Source: an uncultured Eggerthellaceae bacterium
Lineage (GTDB): Bacteria > Actinomycetota > Coriobacteriia > Coriobacteriales > Eggerthellaceae
NCBI GenBank assembly: GCA_910588205.1
Contig: CAJUQK010000001.1
Location: forward strand, 169,851 to 233,850
Reading direction: 5' to 3'
Length of the DNA: 64,000 bases
Shown here: one piece after another, positions 50,595 through 59,034 of the stretch
Numbering within the stretch: position 1 is the first letter of the stretch
How the letters are laid out: every line of letters begins with the position of its first letter
Translations under genes and position numbers: made by a program
Notes under the pieces: generated by a model
The model's database searches: none
Seen by the model: only the letters and a program-made list of their open reading frames with translations
Told to the model about the DNA's origin: nothing

Positions 50595-51887
50595 CTACTC
50601 AACGATGACCCCGTCTTCCAAGGTGGCATAGCCGCCCACATACACATCCACGGCCTTGCCCGTGAGCTCAGCCCCCAAGAAGCCTGAGTTACCAGCCTTA
50701 GAGCAGAATCCGGCACGCTCCACCGTCCAGGTGGTCTCAGGATCGAAGACGGTCAAATCAGCGACGCTGCCCACCTCCAAACGCACCGGCTCTTGGCGCA
50801 GGATGCGTCGCGGATTCACTGCCATGACCTCTGCCATCTTGGCGTAGCTGATGATGCCAGTGGAAACCAACTTGGTGAGCACCAAAGCCAAAGATGTCTC
50901 AAGGCCGATCATACCGAAGGGGGAAAGCTCGAATTCGCGATCCTTCTCCCAATCCGTATGGGGAGCGTGATCACACGCAATGGCATCCACGGTGCCGTCA
51001 ACGATCCCCTCCACCAGCGCCACTGCATCATCGGAGGTGCGCAGGGGCGGATTCACCTTGAGGGAGGTAGGATAGGTATCCGTGATGTCGTCTTCGGTGA
51101 GGAACAGGTGATGAGGTGTCACTTCGCAGGTGACGGGCAACCCCTCCGTCTTCGCCTGGCGGATCATCTCAAGGCCACGGGCCGTGGTCACATGCTGAAT
51201 GTGCAGAGGGCAACCGGTCAAGCGGCAAAGAGCTATGTCACGGGCTATCTCCAGCTCCTCACCCTCAGCAGGCCAGCCCAGCATGCCGAGCCGCGTAGAG
51301 GCGACGCCTTCGTTGACCTGACCCTCTCCTACCAAAGAGTCATCCTGGCAATGGGGCATGACCACACAATCGAACTGTGAGGCGTAATCCATCACCCGGC
51401 GCATCATGCCCGCATCTTGGACTCCATGGCCGTCATCAGTGAACGCACGCACTCCATGGGCGTACATATCTCCCATCTCGGCGAGGATCTCGCCTTCAAG
51501 GCCCTTGGTGCAGGCACCAGAGACGATGACCCGGCATTTGCCCGCTTCGGTCGCGCGGGCCTTGATGTATTCCACACCCACCGCATTGTCGATCACAGGG
51601 TCAGTATTAGGCATCGCACAGACCGCCGTGAAGCCGCCGTGAGCCGCAGCTCGCGTGCCGCTGGCAATGTCCTCTTTCTGCTCATACCCCGGCTCGCGCA
51701 GATGGACGTGCATATCCACGAGCCCCGGCACGAGCACCTTGCCCGTCAGATCCCGGGTAACACCCTTCTCCATGACAAGATCATGGCCTACACCTGCGAT
51801 CTTGCCGTCTCGGATGAGGATGTCGCACACCTCATCCAATCCCACCTGCGGGTCGATGCAGCGCGCACCCTTAAGCATCAATGCCAT
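50595..51887 (-). CDS. pyrC: Dihydroorotase
   Basis: PyrC cyclises carbamoyl aspartate. The 430-residue class I enzyme has the metal motif VDMHVHLREPG, MPNTDP, DDGHGVQD (where the bridging lysine of other amidohydrolases is not required), HIQHVTTARG, and CDHAPHT with the catalytic aspartate. The ATG 51887 has TAGGAGG eight bases ahead and overlaps pyrB. Confidence 0.96.
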   Translation of the reverse strand: MALMLKGARCIDPQVGLDEVCDILIRDGKIAGVGHDLVMEKGVTRDLTGKVLVPGLVDMHVHLREPGYEQKEDIASGTRAAAHGGFTAVCAMPNTDPVIDNAVGVEYIKARATEAGKCRVIVSGACTKGLEGEILAEMGDMYAHGVRAFTDDGHGVQDAGMMRRVMDYASQFDCVVMPHCQDDSLVGEGQVNEGVASTRLGMLGWPAEGEELEIARDIALCRLTGCPLHIQHVTTARGLEMIRQAKTEGLPVTCEVTPHHLFLTEDDITDTYPTSLKVNPPLRTSDDAVALVEGIVDGTVDAIACDHAPHTDWEKDREFELSPFGMIGLETSLALVLTKLVSTGIISYAKMAEVMAVNPRRILRQEPVRLEVGSVADLTVFDPETTWTVERAGFCSKAGNSGFLGAELTGKAVDVYVGGYATLEDGVIVE

Positions 51888-52815
51888 CGTTGGAACCTCC
51901 TAACAGAAGATAGAGAGCCGCCATGCGAACGAGGATGCCCGCATAGACCTGGTCCAAGATCACAGAGCGATCCGGATGGTCAGCCATGAATGAATCCAAC
52001 TCCACTCCGCGGTTGATGGGTCCGGGATGACAGACGATGGCATCCGGCTTCATCAGCTGGTCCCGCTTCTGGGTGAGTCCATAGAGCAGGTTATATTCGC
52101 GTAGGCTGGGGAAGGGCGCGCCCTCCAACCTCTCCCGCTGAACACGGAGCATGTACACCACATCCAGATCAGGCAGCACAGAATCCAGATCAGAGGAGAC
52201 CTCATCTGCCCCGAGCACATCCGGACGCGCCGGAAGCAGGGTGGGCGGCGCGATGGCTACCGTATTCGCCCCCATGATCTTCAAGGCTGGCAGAAGGGAG
52301 CCGCAGACGCGGGAATGGGCGATATCTCCCACGATGCCCACATTGAGCCCTTCGAAGGAGCCCTTCTCCTCCCAGATGGAATAGAGGTCAAGCAGCGCTT
52401 GGGTGGGATGCTGATGCTTACCATCGCCAGCATCTATGACATGCACACCAGACAGGTCAGCTATCTTGCGCGGCACGCCCGCATGCTTATCCCGGACGAT
52501 GATCATGTCTATCTTGTAAGCGCAAAGGGTCTCCACCGTATCGGAGAGGCTCTCACCCTTGACCGTGGAGGTGGAGCTGCCACCGAAGTTCAAGCTGTTG
52601 GCGGAAAGACGCTTCTCCGCTATCTCGAAGGATGAGCGGGTGCGGGTAGAAGGCTCATTGAACATGTTCACGATGGTGGCCCCCTTCAGGGTGGGCACCT
52701 GCTTGATCCGCCGCTCGTTCACCTCCTTGAACTTCGCCGCCGTCTCCAACAGGAGCATGATGTCATCGCGGCTGTATTCAGTGATGTCGATCAAGTGCTT
52801 ATGTGCGAACGTCAT
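51871..52815 (-). CDS. pyrB: Aspartate carbamoyltransferase catalytic chain
   Basis: PyrB joins carbamoyl phosphate and aspartate. The 314-residue protein has FNEPSTRTRSSFE (carbamoyl-phosphate loop), STVKGESLSDT, DGKHQHPTQALLD, and CHPGPINRGVE (aspartate site). No regulatory chain PyrI is encoded nearby, consistent with control through PyrR. It starts one base after pyrR ends. Confidence 0.97.
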   Translation of the reverse strand: MTFAHKHLIDITEYSRDDIMLLLETAAKFKEVNERRIKQVPTLKGATIVNMFNEPSTRTRSSFEIAEKRLSANSLNFGGSSTSTVKGESLSDTVETLCAYKIDMIIVRDKHAGVPRKIADLSGVHVIDAGDGKHQHPTQALLDLYSIWEEKGSFEGLNVGIVGDIAHSRVCGSLLPALKIMGANTVAIAPPTLLPARPDVLGADEVSSDLDSVLPDLDVVYMLRVQRERLEGAPFPSLREYNLLYGLTQKRDQLMKPDAIVCHPGPINRGVELDSFMADHPDRSVILDQVYAGILVRMAALYLLLGGSNDGIDA

Positions 52816-52816
52816 G

Positions 52817-53419
52817 CTATTCCCCCTTCCTCAGTTGCAGGGGTGCCGCTCCCGCACGCTCCCCCGGAGCCACTTCCAAGATATCCACCGCAGAGGGGAT
52901 GCCATCCACTTCTTCCAAGAAGAGGCGAACGCTCTCATCGGCGGCAGAGGGCACGTTCTTGCCCACGAAATCAGCGCGGATGGGAAGCTCCCGATGCCCG
53001 CGATCAACCAGCACCGCCAGCTCCACCTTAGAGGGACGGCCGATATCCATGAGGGCATCCAGAGCCGCACGGATGGTGCGCCCGGTGTAGAGGACATCAT
53101 CCACCAAGACGACATCCTTGCCGTCGATGGAGAAGGGGATGTCAGTGGAGTGCACCTCGGGAGCGAAGTGCGTCAGGAAATCATCGCGATAGAAGCTGAT
53201 GTCCAAGGCACCCAGGGGCACGTCCACCCCTTCTATCTCTTTGATGCGTTCTTTGAGCTTTCTTGCCAGGAGGTCTCCGCGCGTATAGATCCCCACGATG
53301 ACCAGACTGTCTGCACCTTTGTTGACTTCGAGGATCTGGTGAGCCATACGCGTGATGGCCCGCTCTATCTCCTCTGAGTCCATACAGACGGATTTGATGA
53401 TCTCAGAACCGTTGCCCAT
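52817..53419 (-). CDS. pyrR: Pyrimidine operon RNA-binding regulator / uracil phosphoribosyltransferase
   Basis: PyrR senses UMP and binds hairpins in pyr mRNA. The 200-residue protein carries VIVGIYTRGDLLA, the PRPP loop VVLVDDVLYTGRTIRAALDAL, and VLVDRGHRELPIRADFVGKN. It is about 15 residues longer than usual at the C-terminus. The start is ATG 53419, with AGAAAGGG five bases ahead. It is the first gene of the superoperon, behind a leader with a recognisable PyrR hairpin. Confidence 0.95.
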   Translation of the reverse strand: MGNGSEIIKSVCMDSEEIERAITRMAHQILEVNKGADSLVIVGIYTRGDLLARKLKERIKEIEGVDVPLGALDISFYRDDFLTHFAPEVHSTDIPFSIDGKDVVLVDDVLYTGRTIRAALDALMDIGRPSKVELAVLVDRGHRELPIRADFVGKNVPSAADESVRLFLEEVDGIPSAVDILEVAPGERAGAAPLQLRKGE

Positions 53420-53494
53420 ACACACCCTTTCTGCCGTGAGTGCGCACAGAGCAAACCGAAAAGACGCTACTGCGTTCGTAAAATGGTGCCTTGT

Positions 53495-53510
53495 CGGTCT
53501 CTCTGTACCG
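53495..53510 (-). promoter_or_regulatory. PyrR-binding RNA hairpin in the pyr leader
   Basis: On the minus strand the transcript can form CGGT-ACAGAGAG-ACCG. The loop sequence CAGAGAG matches the conserved part of PyrR binding loops. It lies about 12 bases after the predicted transcription start and 76 bases before pyrR. A small stem ACGC-AGTA-GCGT followed by CTTTTC (about 53462-53476) could be a weak attenuator further along. Confidence 0.6.
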
Positions 53511-53528
53511 CTTTTAAAGACAGGGCAC

Positions 53529-53534
53529 ACTATA
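53529..53534 (-). promoter_or_regulatory. -10 box for the pyr superoperon
   Basis: TATAGT on the minus strand places the start near 53523. The hexamer 17 bases upstream (TAGCAA) is a poor -35. It overlaps the region of the divergent pta promoter. Confidence 0.45.
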
Positions 53535-53565
53535 GGGTATATCCGACCGAGTTGCTACCCCTTAT

Positions 53566-53593
53566 TTGGGACTTTCTGGATGTTTGCTAGACT
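53566..53593 (+). promoter_or_regulatory. Promoter for pta
   Basis: TTGGGA (53566-53571) and TAGACT (53588-53593) are 16 bases apart, with an extended TGC before the -10 box. The predicted leader is about 23 bases. Confidence 0.6.
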
Positions 53594-53623
53594 TCTTGGA
53601 AACGGATACGAGAGGGGTTGGTC

Positions 53624-54613
53624 ATGAGCGCATTCATGGATAAGATGTTCACCTTAGCGGCGGCAGACAAGAAGACCATCGTGCTTGCCGAAGGGTCGGA
53701 TGTACGCACTCAAGAAGCAGCACTGAGGATATCCCAGGAGGGCTTTGCCGAAGTGATCCTCTTGGGCAACCGAGAGAGCATCCTAGAGAAGATGCCTGAC
53801 CTCGATCGGGTCCAGATCATAGACCCGGTGAATGACCCCCTCTCCTCTGTCTTGGCCGATGAGCTCTACCAAGCGCGCAAGGCCAAGGGCATGACGCCTG
53901 AGGATGCCGCGAAGCTCATTCAAGATGAGCTCTATTTCGGGGTCATGCTCGTGAAGACAGGGCGGGCTGATGGCATGGTAGCCGGTGCCTGCCACTCCAC
54001 TGCCGATGTCCTGCGTCCCAGCCTCCAGATCCTGAGAACAGCTCCGGGCGCGGCCCTTGTGAGCTCCTTCTTCGTCATGATCGTCCCCGATTGCGATCTA
54101 GGAGAGAAGGGCACCTTCATCTTCGCTGACTGCGGCCTGAACGTGAACCCAGACGCTCAGGGGTTAGCGAACATCGCTGTGTCCAGCGCCAAGTCCTGGG
54201 AAGCGCTCATCACCACGACACCCTACGTGGCGCTCCTATCCCACTCCAGCCACGGCAGCGCTTCCAATGCCGATGCCGACAAGGTAGTTGAAGCGGTGCG
54301 CATCGCCCGTGAGCTTGATCCTGCGGTGGCTTTGGATGGGGAGCTTCAAGTAGATGCTGCCCTTTGCCCCGAGGTGGCGGCTTTGAAATGTCCGGATTCC
54401 CCCGTGGCTGGCCGCGCCAATGTGCTGATGTTCCCTGATCTGGATGCGGGCAATGCGGGCTACAAGCTGGTGCAGCGCCTTGCAAAGGCCGAAGCCTACG
54501 GGCCTATCACCCAGGGACTGGCAAAGCCCGTGAATGACCTCTCCCGCGGGTGCTCTGCCGACGACATCGTAGGCGTTACCGCCATCACCTGCGTTCAAGC
54601 CCAGAGCGCCTGA
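53624..54613 (+). CDS. pta: Phosphate acetyltransferase
   Basis: Pta converts acetyl-CoA and phosphate to acetyl phosphate. The 329-residue short form shows IVLAEGSDVRTQEAA, ADGMVAGACHSTADVLRP, GLNVNPDAQGLANIA, LLSHSSHGSA and NVLMFPDLDAGNAGYKL. These are the ordered family motifs. The start is ATG 53624, with GAGAGGGG six bases ahead. Its partner ackA is on the opposite strand and convergent, not in an operon as is usual. Confidence 0.96.
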   Translation: MSAFMDKMFTLAAADKKTIVLAEGSDVRTQEAALRISQEGFAEVILLGNRESILEKMPDLDRVQIIDPVNDPLSSVLADELYQARKAKGMTPEDAAKLIQDELYFGVMLVKTGRADGMVAGACHSTADVLRPSLQILRTAPGAALVSSFFVMIVPDCDLGEKGTFIFADCGLNVNPDAQGLANIAVSSAKSWEALITTTPYVALLSHSSHGSASNADADKVVEAVRIARELDPAVALDGELQVDAALCPEVAALKCPDSPVAGRANVLMFPDLDAGNAGYKLVQRLAKAEAYGPITQGLAKPVNDLSRGCSADDIVGVTAITCVQAQSA

Positions 54614-54659
54614 CAACCTGACGATAACACCCCGATACCCGCTGACCCCATGACTTGAT

Positions 54660-54684
54660 GCGGGCATCGAACCCGGATGCCCGC
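54660..54684 (+). terminator. Hairpin after pta
   Basis: A perfect nine-base stem (54660-54668 with 54676-54684) with a seven-base loop lies 46 bases after the pta stop. No T-run follows. Confidence 0.45.
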
Positions 54685-54833
54685 CTACGAAGATCCAATT
54701 GAATGTGAGCCATCGGATGAGCAGGGCAAATGGTGTGCATCTTAGAACTCTGTAATCTACGCGGTGCATCTGCGTAATGCTGGGCTGGCATCATGGTCTC
54801 ATCGAAGATGAACGTCGATCGAAGGGAGAGATC

Positions 54834-54917
54834 ATGATGTTGACCCTATGCGGGATCGTGCTCTTTGGCGTGCTCTGTACAGCAATGGCTGCCTGCGTGA
54901 TGGTGGCATTCGTCTAG
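54834..54917 (+). CDS. Candidate 27-residue hydrophobic membrane peptide
   Basis: A double ATG (54834, 54837) follows the ribosome-binding site GAAGGGAGAG at five to eight bases. The frame encodes MMLTLCGIVLFGVLCTAMAA and six more residues and stops at TAG 54915. Nearly every residue is hydrophobic or small, with three cysteines, so it would form one membrane helix. It has no recognisable family. The rest of the 54614-55000 gap holds only the pta hairpin. Confidence 0.45.
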   Translation: MMLTLCGIVLFGVLCTAMAACVMVAFV

Positions 54918-55000
54918 GAAACGATGGCCCTGGGGTGCCCGAAAGACCCAGGAGCCATCCCTCATCTTCCCCTTGGAGGGCAGCAGCTCGCTTACACAGG

Positions 55001-56215
55001 CTACAAGGTACCTTCAAGGCGCATCTGCTCTACCACATCAAGGGTATCCATGGCGATCATCAATTCCTCATTGGTGGGAATGACGAGGATCTGCACCTCT
55101 GAATCATCCCGGGATATCTCCCGCTCGCCCCTACCGGTCTTGTTCTTCTCCAGGTCGAGCACGATACCCATGGTCTGCAGACCCGTGAAGATCATACGGC
55201 GCATCTTCTCGCAGTTCTCCCCTACACCGGCAGTCAGCACGATGACATCCACACCGCCCATCTCGGCGATGTACTGACCTAGATACTTCTTGACGGAGTG
55301 AGAGTACATCTCATAGGCGAGCTGAGCGCGCTCGTTCCCAGCTTCGGAGGCATCGCGCACGCTGCGCAGGTCGTTGGAGATCCCAGAGATGCCCAACAAA
55401 CCCGATTGCTTGTTCATGAGATCATTCACTTCATCGAAAGAGAGGTTCTCATGTTCCATCAGGAACGGGACAATAGCTGGATCGATGGCGCCGCAGCGGG
55501 TGCCCATCATGAGCCCATCCAAAGGCGTGAGCCCCATGGACGTATCAATGGCCATGCCATGGTCTATGGCTGTCATAGAGCAACCATTGCCTAGGTGACA
55601 GGTGATCATCTTGAGGTCAGCCAGATCCTCGTCAAGGAACTGAGCGGCTCGCTCGGCTATATAGCGATGCGATGTGCCATGAGCCCCGTATTTGCGCAGA
55701 GAGTACTTCTCGTAGAGCTCATAGGGAATGGGGTACATATAGGCCTTCTGGGGCAGTGTCTGGAAGTATGAGGTATCGAACACGGCCACCATAGGCTTGT
55801 CTGGCATGGTCTTCTTGCAAGCATGGATACCCATGAGGGCTGCCTTGTTGTGGAGCGGTGCCAGCTCTGCCAGCTCGTCGATCTTCTCTATCACGTCCTC
55901 ATCTATGAAGACAGAGCTGTCGAAGTACTTGCCACCCTGCACGATGCGGTGCCCCACCGCATCTATCTCATCCAGGGAATCGATAACCTTGTTGGGACCA
56001 GAGGTCAAGGCCTCGAGAACGAGAGCCATGGCATCATCATGGTCTTTCATAGGGGTATCTATGACCAGCTCGTTGTCGTCTATGCCGTGCTTATGGAAAG
56101 CCTCATCGGACCCGACGCGCTCACAGATGCCCTTGGCCATGACATCGCGTTTTTCCAAGTTGATGAGCTGATACTTCAAAGAAGAAGAGCCTGCGTTGAT
56201 GACAAGGACATTCAT
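55001..56215 (-). CDS. ackA: Acetate kinase
   Basis: AckA makes ATP from acetyl phosphate, the energy-yielding step of acetate fermentation. The 404-residue protein starts VLVINAGSSSLKYQL, then VGHRIVQGGKYF, FDTSYFQTLP, YGAHGTSHRYI, and LTAGVGEN. The usual GNGAS of the phosphate loop reads HLGNGCSMTAI, with cysteine for alanine. AGGAGCCCC precedes the ATG. It is convergent with pta. Confidence 0.97.
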   Translation of the reverse strand: MNVLVINAGSSSLKYQLINLEKRDVMAKGICERVGSDEAFHKHGIDDNELVIDTPMKDHDDAMALVLEALTSGPNKVIDSLDEIDAVGHRIVQGGKYFDSSVFIDEDVIEKIDELAELAPLHNKAALMGIHACKKTMPDKPMVAVFDTSYFQTLPQKAYMYPIPYELYEKYSLRKYGAHGTSHRYIAERAAQFLDEDLADLKMITCHLGNGCSMTAIDHGMAIDTSMGLTPLDGLMMGTRCGAIDPAIVPFLMEHENLSFDEVNDLMNKQSGLLGISGISNDLRSVRDASEAGNERAQLAYEMYSHSVKKYLGQYIAEMGGVDVIVLTAGVGENCEKMRRMIFTGLQTMGIVLDLEKNKTGRGEREISRDDSEVQILVIPTNEELMIAMDTLDVVEQMRLEGTL

Positions 56216-56323
56216 GGAAGGGGCTCCTTAATGTACGTGACATTTTCCAAGATTCTAGTTCAGACAAGGCGGGCAGAGGGGCCTTCCAGACCCCTACGCA
56301 AAGACGATTTCGGCGAAGGGCGC

Positions 56324-56677
56324 TCAGTCAAGTGATGGGTCTCCGTCATTCATCTTCCCGCCACCCAGAACGTGCACATGCAAGTGGTGAACGGTCTGAC
56401 AGGCATCATCATTGGTGTTGGCGACGATACGGAAGCCGCTCTCTTTGATGCCCTCTGCCTTCGCCACCGTACCCACCGCATCCATGACGGCCACCATATC
56501 CTCAGGGGCGACACCGTCAGCGATGTTGTCGTAATGATTCTTCGGCACGATGAGCACATGGATCGGCATCATAGGATTCAGATCCCGGAAAGCGAGCACG
56601 CGGTCATCCTCATAGACCTTCGTAGAGGGGATATCCCCGGCAACGATCTTACAGAAGATGCAATCATCCTTCGTCAT
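56324..56677 (-). CDS. HIT-family nucleotide hydrolase (HinT-like)
   Basis: The 117-residue protein has the HIT fold: CIFCKIVAGDIPSTKVYED at the start, IVPKNHYDNIAD, and the histidine triad HHLHVHVLGGGKM. HinT-type enzymes hydrolyse nucleoside phosphoramidates and acyl-adenylates. GAGGAGG lies six bases before the ATG. It follows xseB by 11 bases. Confidence 0.93.
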   Translation of the reverse strand: MTKDDCIFCKIVAGDIPSTKVYEDDRVLAFRDLNPMMPIHVLIVPKNHYDNIADGVAPEDMVAVMDAVGTVAKAEGIKESGFRIVANTNDDACQTVHHLHVHVLGGGKMNDGDPSLD

Positions 56678-56688
56678 GGTAGGCCTCC

Positions 56689-56946
56689 TCAGGCTTTAGA
56701 AAGAGTGGTGTCCTGTACATCATCTTCAGGAGCCGCTGCCAGCTGGCCCATGAGCACCTGGACCTTCTGCTCAGCCGAATCGAGCTTGCCCTGAAGGACA
56801 GCGAGGAGCTTAACGCCCTGGCTGTAACGCTCCAGACTCTGCTCTAGTTCCAGATCCCCTGATTCCAGGGACGAGACGATGGATTCCAGCTGGCTCAACG
56901 CTTCTTTGAAGGTGAGCTCTTCAGGCTTCTGAGCCGCTTCATTCAT
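56689..56946 (-). CDS. xseB: Exodeoxyribonuclease VII small subunit
   Basis: An 85-residue helical protein with LTFKEALSQLESIVSSLESG and LELEQSLERYSQGVKLL, the XseB signature. It wraps along the XseA coiled coil. The start is ATG 56946 with AGAAGGGAAG, overlapping the xseA end by eight bases. Confidence 0.94.
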   Translation of the reverse strand: MNEAAQKPEELTFKEALSQLESIVSSLESGDLELEQSLERYSQGVKLLAVLQGKLDSAEQKVQVLMGQLAAAPEDDVQDTTLSKA

Positions 56947-58312
56947 AGGTGCTTCCCTTCTCTTCATTCCTCATCTTCGATCCTAGGCTGTCAACGATGC
57001 ATCCCAAGGTACCATCTGCCACTTCCACATCTATGCGGCTGCCTCGCTCGACATCAGCCACCGACGAGACCACCTGACCTTCAGGGGTGAAGACCGCAGC
57101 GTAGCCCCGCGAGAGGATCGCCAGGGGCGAGAGCCCTTCCAGCTTCGCCGCCATAATGGAATGCTCTTTCCGAAAAGGATCCAGCAGCGTGCGTCCGTAT
57201 GCCTTCAGATCAGCACCGAGACGCGCAAGACGAGCCTGTTCCCCCCGAACGAGCCCTGTACCCAATCGCACGAGCCGCAACTTAAGCTCCTGAGCTTTGA
57301 AAGCCGAGGCTTGAAGTTGCTGGGGGATGGCTGCCTCCAAGCGACCTGAGAGCTCGTCCACTGCTTGAGCATCATCCCGGATGAAGGCCAACGGATCGGC
57401 GAAGCATGGCCTGCCCCGCAGATCCGATAGCATCCTCTGGACCCGAGAGACAGAAGCGCCCTGAGCGAAACCCATGCGACGGCCCAACCCTTGGAGCAGT
57501 GCGCTGAGGTCAGCCATGGCCGGAACCACCGCCTCGGCCGCAGCCGTGGGCGTTGAAGCACGCATGTCTGCCACCATATCGGCGATAGAGGTGTCAGGTT
57601 CGTGACCGATGCCCGTGACAACGGGAACCTTGAGCGCTGCTATATGCCGCGCGAGCCCTTCGTCATTGAAGGGCATGAGGTCTTCGAAGGAGCCTCCGCC
57701 CCGTACGAGCAGCACCACATCAACCCCAGCATCAGCAACGGCGTCCAGCGCTGTCATGAGATGAGCCGGGGCATCCTGCCCCTCTACGGGCACTCCAGCC
57801 ACGACGACCTCTGCCAAGGGATAGCGACGACGCAGGGTGCGCAGAACATCATAGACGGCCGCTCCCCGTGGAGACGTGACCAATCCGATGCGCTGAGGCA
57901 GGCGCGGCAAGGGCAGCTTGGCTTCGGGGCTGGTGAGCCCTTCTGCTTCCAACTTCTTCGCTAGCCGGGCTATCCGAAGCCGGATATCCCCCTCCCCTGC
58001 CAAGGAGATGGTGGATACATCGAAGTTCATGCGTCCTTTGGCAGCGTAGAGGCTGAACCTGCCAGTGACCTCTACGAGCGATCCTATCTTGAAGTCAACG
58101 CCCGCTGCTTTGAACCGATTCATCCACATGAGGCAGGGCAATGCCGCTTTCTCCTGTTGGTCTTTCAGGGTGAAGTAGACCGCGGAATAGCCGGGTTTAT
58201 TAGAGAGCTCAGACACTTCTCCGATGATGCGCAACGTGAGCTTCTCCAGCTGACCCTTGGCAATGCCAAGAGCGGCTGCGACGCTCAGAGCCTCAGGGGC
58301 CTGTTCTGTCAT
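56939..58312 (-). CDS. xseA: Exodeoxyribonuclease VII large subunit
   Basis: XseA degrades single-stranded DNA to oligonucleotides. The 457-residue protein has an N-terminal OB domain (GEVSELSNKPGYSAVYFTL) and the catalytic core IGLVTSPRGAAVYDVLRTL, VVLLVRGGGSFEDLMPFN and GIGHEPDTSIADMVADMRASTPTAAAE in separate stretches. A long coiled coil and a beta-rich C-terminal segment with ILSRGYAAV follow. The start is ATG 58312, five bases after the membrane peptidase stop. Confidence 0.95.
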   Translation of the reverse strand: MTEQAPEALSVAAALGIAKGQLEKLTLRIIGEVSELSNKPGYSAVYFTLKDQQEKAALPCLMWMNRFKAAGVDFKIGSLVEVTGRFSLYAAKGRMNFDVSTISLAGEGDIRLRIARLAKKLEAEGLTSPEAKLPLPRLPQRIGLVTSPRGAAVYDVLRTLRRRYPLAEVVVAGVPVEGQDAPAHLMTALDAVADAGVDVVLLVRGGGSFEDLMPFNDEGLARHIAALKVPVVTGIGHEPDTSIADMVADMRASTPTAAAEAVVPAMADLSALLQGLGRRMGFAQGASVSRVQRMLSDLRGRPCFADPLAFIRDDAQAVDELSGRLEAAIPQQLQASAFKAQELKLRLVRLGTGLVRGEQARLARLGADLKAYGRTLLDPFRKEHSIMAAKLEGLSPLAILSRGYAAVFTPEGQVVSSVADVERGSRIDVEVADGTLGCIVDSLGSKMRNEEKGSTYE

Positions 58313-58317
58313 AGAGG

Positions 58318-58980
58318 TTAGTCCCTGTTCTGACCGAGTAGCCACAGCAGCTGGAGGATGGAAGTGAGCGCTGCTGCTACATAGGTGAAAGCGCAGGCAC
58401 GCAGCACATCGAAGGCGCCCTTCTGCTCAGGAGCTGGCAGGCCGATGCTGCCCATATAGGCCATAGCGCGCTGAGAGGCATTGAATTCCACTGGCAAGGT
58501 GACCAGCTGGAAGAGCACCACAGCGGCATACATGATGATAGCCAGGTTCACCAGGCCTGCAAGATTCATGAAGATACCGATCATCAGCAGGAAGATCCAG
58601 GCATTGGAGGCCATGTTAGCCACCGGGACGATGGCGCCGCGCACCTTCATGGGGGTGTACCCGAAGGCATACTGGCAGGCATGGCCTACCTCATGGCAAG
58701 CCGTAGCCGTTGCCGTCACCGACGTTGAATCATAGGCCTCGGGTGATAAGGTGACCGAATTGGAACGAGGGTCGAAGAAATCCTGTCCAGGGCCTCCTCG
58801 GCGTATCTCTACATTGGTGATGCCGTAATAGGCCAGCATCCCGCTGGCAGTCTGCGCCCCCGTGAGCCGAGAGGAGTTAGGTACTTGAGAGTACTTCTTA
58901 AGGCGGTTATTGACATAACCTTGGGCAGCCAGGCCGATGATCAAGGTGACCACGACTAGAAGAGCATAGCTATACGTCAT
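58318..58980 (-). CDS. Membrane zinc metallopeptidase (YugP/neutral zinc metallopeptidase type)
   Basis: The 220-residue protein has an N-terminal membrane segment, the zinc motif CHEVGHACQ near residue 95, and two or three further hydrophobic helices (about 115-165 and near the C-terminus). This fits the Zn-dependent protease type 2 (DUF2268/YugP) family of membrane proteins of unknown substrate. It lies between the exonuclease gene and xseA in the same direction. Confidence 0.88.
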   Translation of the reverse strand: MTYSYALLVVVTLIIGLAAQGYVNNRLKKYSQVPNSSRLTGAQTASGMLAYYGITNVEIRRGGPGQDFFDPRSNSVTLSPEAYDSTSVTATATACHEVGHACQYAFGYTPMKVRGAIVPVANMASNAWIFLLMIGIFMNLAGLVNLAIIMYAAVVLFQLVTLPVEFNASQRAMAYMGSIGLPAPEQKGAFDVLRACAFTYVAAALTSILQLLWLLGQNRD

Positions 58981-59034
58981 CTGACGCTCCTTTCGTTTGG
59001 GTCATGATACCAGACATCTGTTCGCTGGAAGAGA

